Assembly (NCBI RefSeq): GCF_036867415.1
Contig: NZ_JBAJHU010000009.1
Coordinates: 62,001-126,000, forward strand
Source: Rossellomorea sp036867415
GTDB taxonomy: Bacteria; Bacillota; Bacilli; Bacillales; Bacillaceae_B
Direction: 5' to 3'
DNA: 64,000 nucleotides
Within the stretch, counting starts at the first letter, position 1. The number at the start of each line of letters is the position of its first letter. The notes under the pieces were generated by a model, which saw only the letters and a program-made list of their open reading frames with translations, was not told the DNA's origin and did no database searches. The position numbers and the translations under genes are program-made. This document shows positions 62,842 through 64,000 of the stretch, one piece after another.

Positions 62842-63636
62842 TTAATTGATCTCTAAAGTGGAAATGACTGGATAGTGATCGGATGGATAAGCATTATCTA
62901 TTTTCCTTCTGTCAACATTTGTTTTTAACATCTTTATTTCAGGACCCGCGAAAATGTAGTCAATCGGCTCTCCTTCAGTCCCGCCATTAAAATGATGGAA
63001 TGTCCTGCCTACAGGCTCTTTTAAAACCTTAAACGCATCTTGCAGGTTCACTGTTTCATTCATGATAGATGCTTCCCCCCGCAAGAAACGGACAACAGTA
63101 TTGGCAGGCTCACTGTTTAAATCTCCTGTCAAAATAATCGGAATCTGTTTCCTATCATAATGTTCAGAAATCCTTTTCCAGATTAAGTGAATACCACTTT
63201 CTCTTGCATCTTGACTAATATGGTCGAGATGTGTGTTAAAGACTATAAATTCTGTATCCTCATTCTTGAGGCGAAAATGCCCCCATGTACAGATTCTCGG
63301 AAAGTCGCTTTCCCAGCTGATACTGTTTGGAGTATCTGGTTGTTCAGATAACCAGAATTGTCCCTTTTCAACTACATCCAATTTCTTATCATGATAAAAA
63401 ATGGCACAAAATTCATCAGCCATACCGCCACGCCTGCCTTCACCGATCCATCGGTAATCTGTCAAGTCTTCCTCGATCTCTTTAATCATCCGGAGCAATC
63501 CTTCTTGTGTACCGATAATAGTTGGCTGGTGATTGTTAATAAGTTGATTAACCTTTTTTGCCCGATTCCCCCAGGCATTACTTCCATCCCGAGGGACATC
63601 CACCCTTAGATTAAACGTCATTACTGTAAGGACCAT
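62842..63636 (-). CDS. Endonuclease/exonuclease/phosphatase (EEP) family hydrolase
   Basis: 264 aa. EEP motifs in order: MTFNLRVD, IIGTQEG (catalytic Glu), FNTHLDH, LTGDLNSEP, PIDYIFAGPE and the closing SDHYPVIST. Family members hydrolyse phosphomono- or phosphodiesters, in nucleic acids, lipids or sugars. There is no signal peptide. Start at 63636 (MVLTVMTFN) fits the family; ATG 63657 adds seven residues. It precedes two sulfatase genes, so action on a decorated sugar is plausible, not shown. Confidence 0.85.
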   Translation of the reverse strand: MVLTVMTFNLRVDVPRDGSNAWGNRAKKVNQLINNHQPTIIGTQEGLLRMIKEIEEDLTDYRWIGEGRRGGMADEFCAIFYHDKKLDVVEKGQFWLSEQPDTPNSISWESDFPRICTWGHFRLKNEDTEFIVFNTHLDHISQDARESGIHLIWKRISEHYDRKQIPIILTGDLNSEPANTVVRFLRGEASIMNETVNLQDAFKVLKEPVGRTFHHFNGGTEGEPIDYIFAGPEIKMLKTNVDRRKIDNAYPSDHYPVISTLEIN

Positions 63637-63687
63637 CTTTCCATCACTCTTTCTCATTTAAAATGGATTCACTCAAAAAACATGCAG

Positions 63688-64000
63688 TCATACACTTTTC
63701 TCTAACTTTACAAGCCGTTCAGTGAAGAAAGACATCCCACGCTTAAAAGCTGCCAGTCCATACAACATTGAACTCCAATCAATTAAGGTTACCTTGGTTG
63801 GATAGCATCGTTCCGGCTGTTCAAGATGCCACCATGAATATCTGTGCAATCCATATTGATAGGATGCACGGAATTTTCTTTCATCTTCTTGATCATTCGG
63901 GTTCGTATATACATCATACGGAATATGAAGGCGATATAACGCGTATAAATCATAAATCCCAGCTGGGTAAACAGGTAAAAAGCCAGCAACGATATAGGCA
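63688..64000 (-). CDS. Unknown protein, C-terminal part (5' end cut by window edge)
   Basis: 104 codons of an open frame ending at TGA 63688, 51 bases before the EEP gene. Visible segments: GFLPVYPAGIYDLYALYRLH, PNDQEDERKFRASYQYGLHR, YSWWHLEQPERCYPTKVTLI. It is rich in aromatic residues, as in carbohydrate-active proteins, but I do not recognise the family. Codon use and position agree with it being the gene before the EEP gene in the same operon. Confidence 0.6.
   Translation of the reverse strand, partial: AYIVAGFLPVYPAGIYDLYALYRLHIPYDVYTNPNDQEDERKFRASYQYGLHRYSWWHLEQPERCYPTKVTLIDWSSMLYGLAAFKRGMSFFTERLVKLEKSV

Noticed and set aside
1..64000. CRISPR array, prophage, toxin-antitoxin pair or known riboswitch
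   Set aside because: No regularly spaced repeats, phage structural genes, paired small toxin-like genes or recognisable riboswitch cores were found on reading both strands.

Overview
The window looks like chromosome of a low-GC, spore-forming member of the Bacillaceae. The signs are a CwlJ-type spore cortex hydrolase, a KinB-like sensor kinase, the yoaS-yozG-yoaT and namZ-nagZ-amiE gene orders known from Bacillus subtilis, YkhA, YvbH and LtaS homologues, strong GGAGG-type ribosome binding sites and frequent TTG starts. No rRNA, intact tRNA, CRISPR array or prophage was found.

Layout. 1-6.5 kb: minus-strand oligopeptide/dipeptide ABC transporter operon (degenerate PIG-L-like protein, C-terminally anchored binding protein, two permeases, two ATPases; the last ATPase runs off the left edge). 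6.6-12.8 kb: membrane-bound cupredoxin, two MATE exporters, a cytoplasmic CWB2-repeat protein and a Cys-rich copper-storage (Csp/DUF326) protein. 13-34.9 kb: a dense metal and envelope-redox island. It holds three Zn/Cd-type P1B ATPases, four intact ArsR-family sensors of three metal-site types (CmtR-like, SmtB/CzrA-like, CadC-like), a CDF exporter, a ZIP-like transporter, CadD, FeoA with a split FeoB, a Sco/YtkA operon, a CtaA-like haem protein, BdbC/BdbD, ResA/CcdA, LtaS and YnfA. 35-38.2 kb: remains of mobile DNA (transposase pseudogenes, matching hairpins on both sides of the cadA-cadC-cadD block, two decayed tRNA-Ala 3' ends) around a CzcO-like flavoprotein. 38.2-46.5 kb: ordinary core genes. 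46.8-52 kb: muropeptide recovery (NamZ, NagZ, AmiE-like). 52.6-64 kb: a carbohydrate locus whose core, a GH94 phosphorylase of the 1,2-beta-oligoglucan type with a GH3 beta-glucosidase, suggests use of beta-1,2-glucans. It is followed by two FGly-type sulfatases, an EEP-fold hydrolase and a truncated unknown gene.

How the genes fit together. The ArsR genes sit next to the efflux pumps they probably control, and operator-like palindromes are visible upstream of several of them. Related motifs also lie upstream of the CDF exporter, the CtaA-like gene and the divergent BdbDC/ResA-CcdA operons, so metal stress and envelope thiol/haem chemistry may be co-regulated. Sco, YtkA, cupredoxin and Csp proteins add a copper-handling layer. 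In the sugar locus, two LacI-type palindromes precede the GH3-GH94 operon.

Most notable observations: an in-frame TGA replaces the first Cys of the metal-binding CxxC of one CadA and is followed by a perfect hairpin; three membrane-protein genes appear to use non-standard start codons (ATT, CTG, ATT); the cad module shows recombination scars; and glucan-degrading enzymes sit beside sulfatase and phosphatase-like enzymes. Product calls rest on motifs and gene order read by eye; no database search was run.
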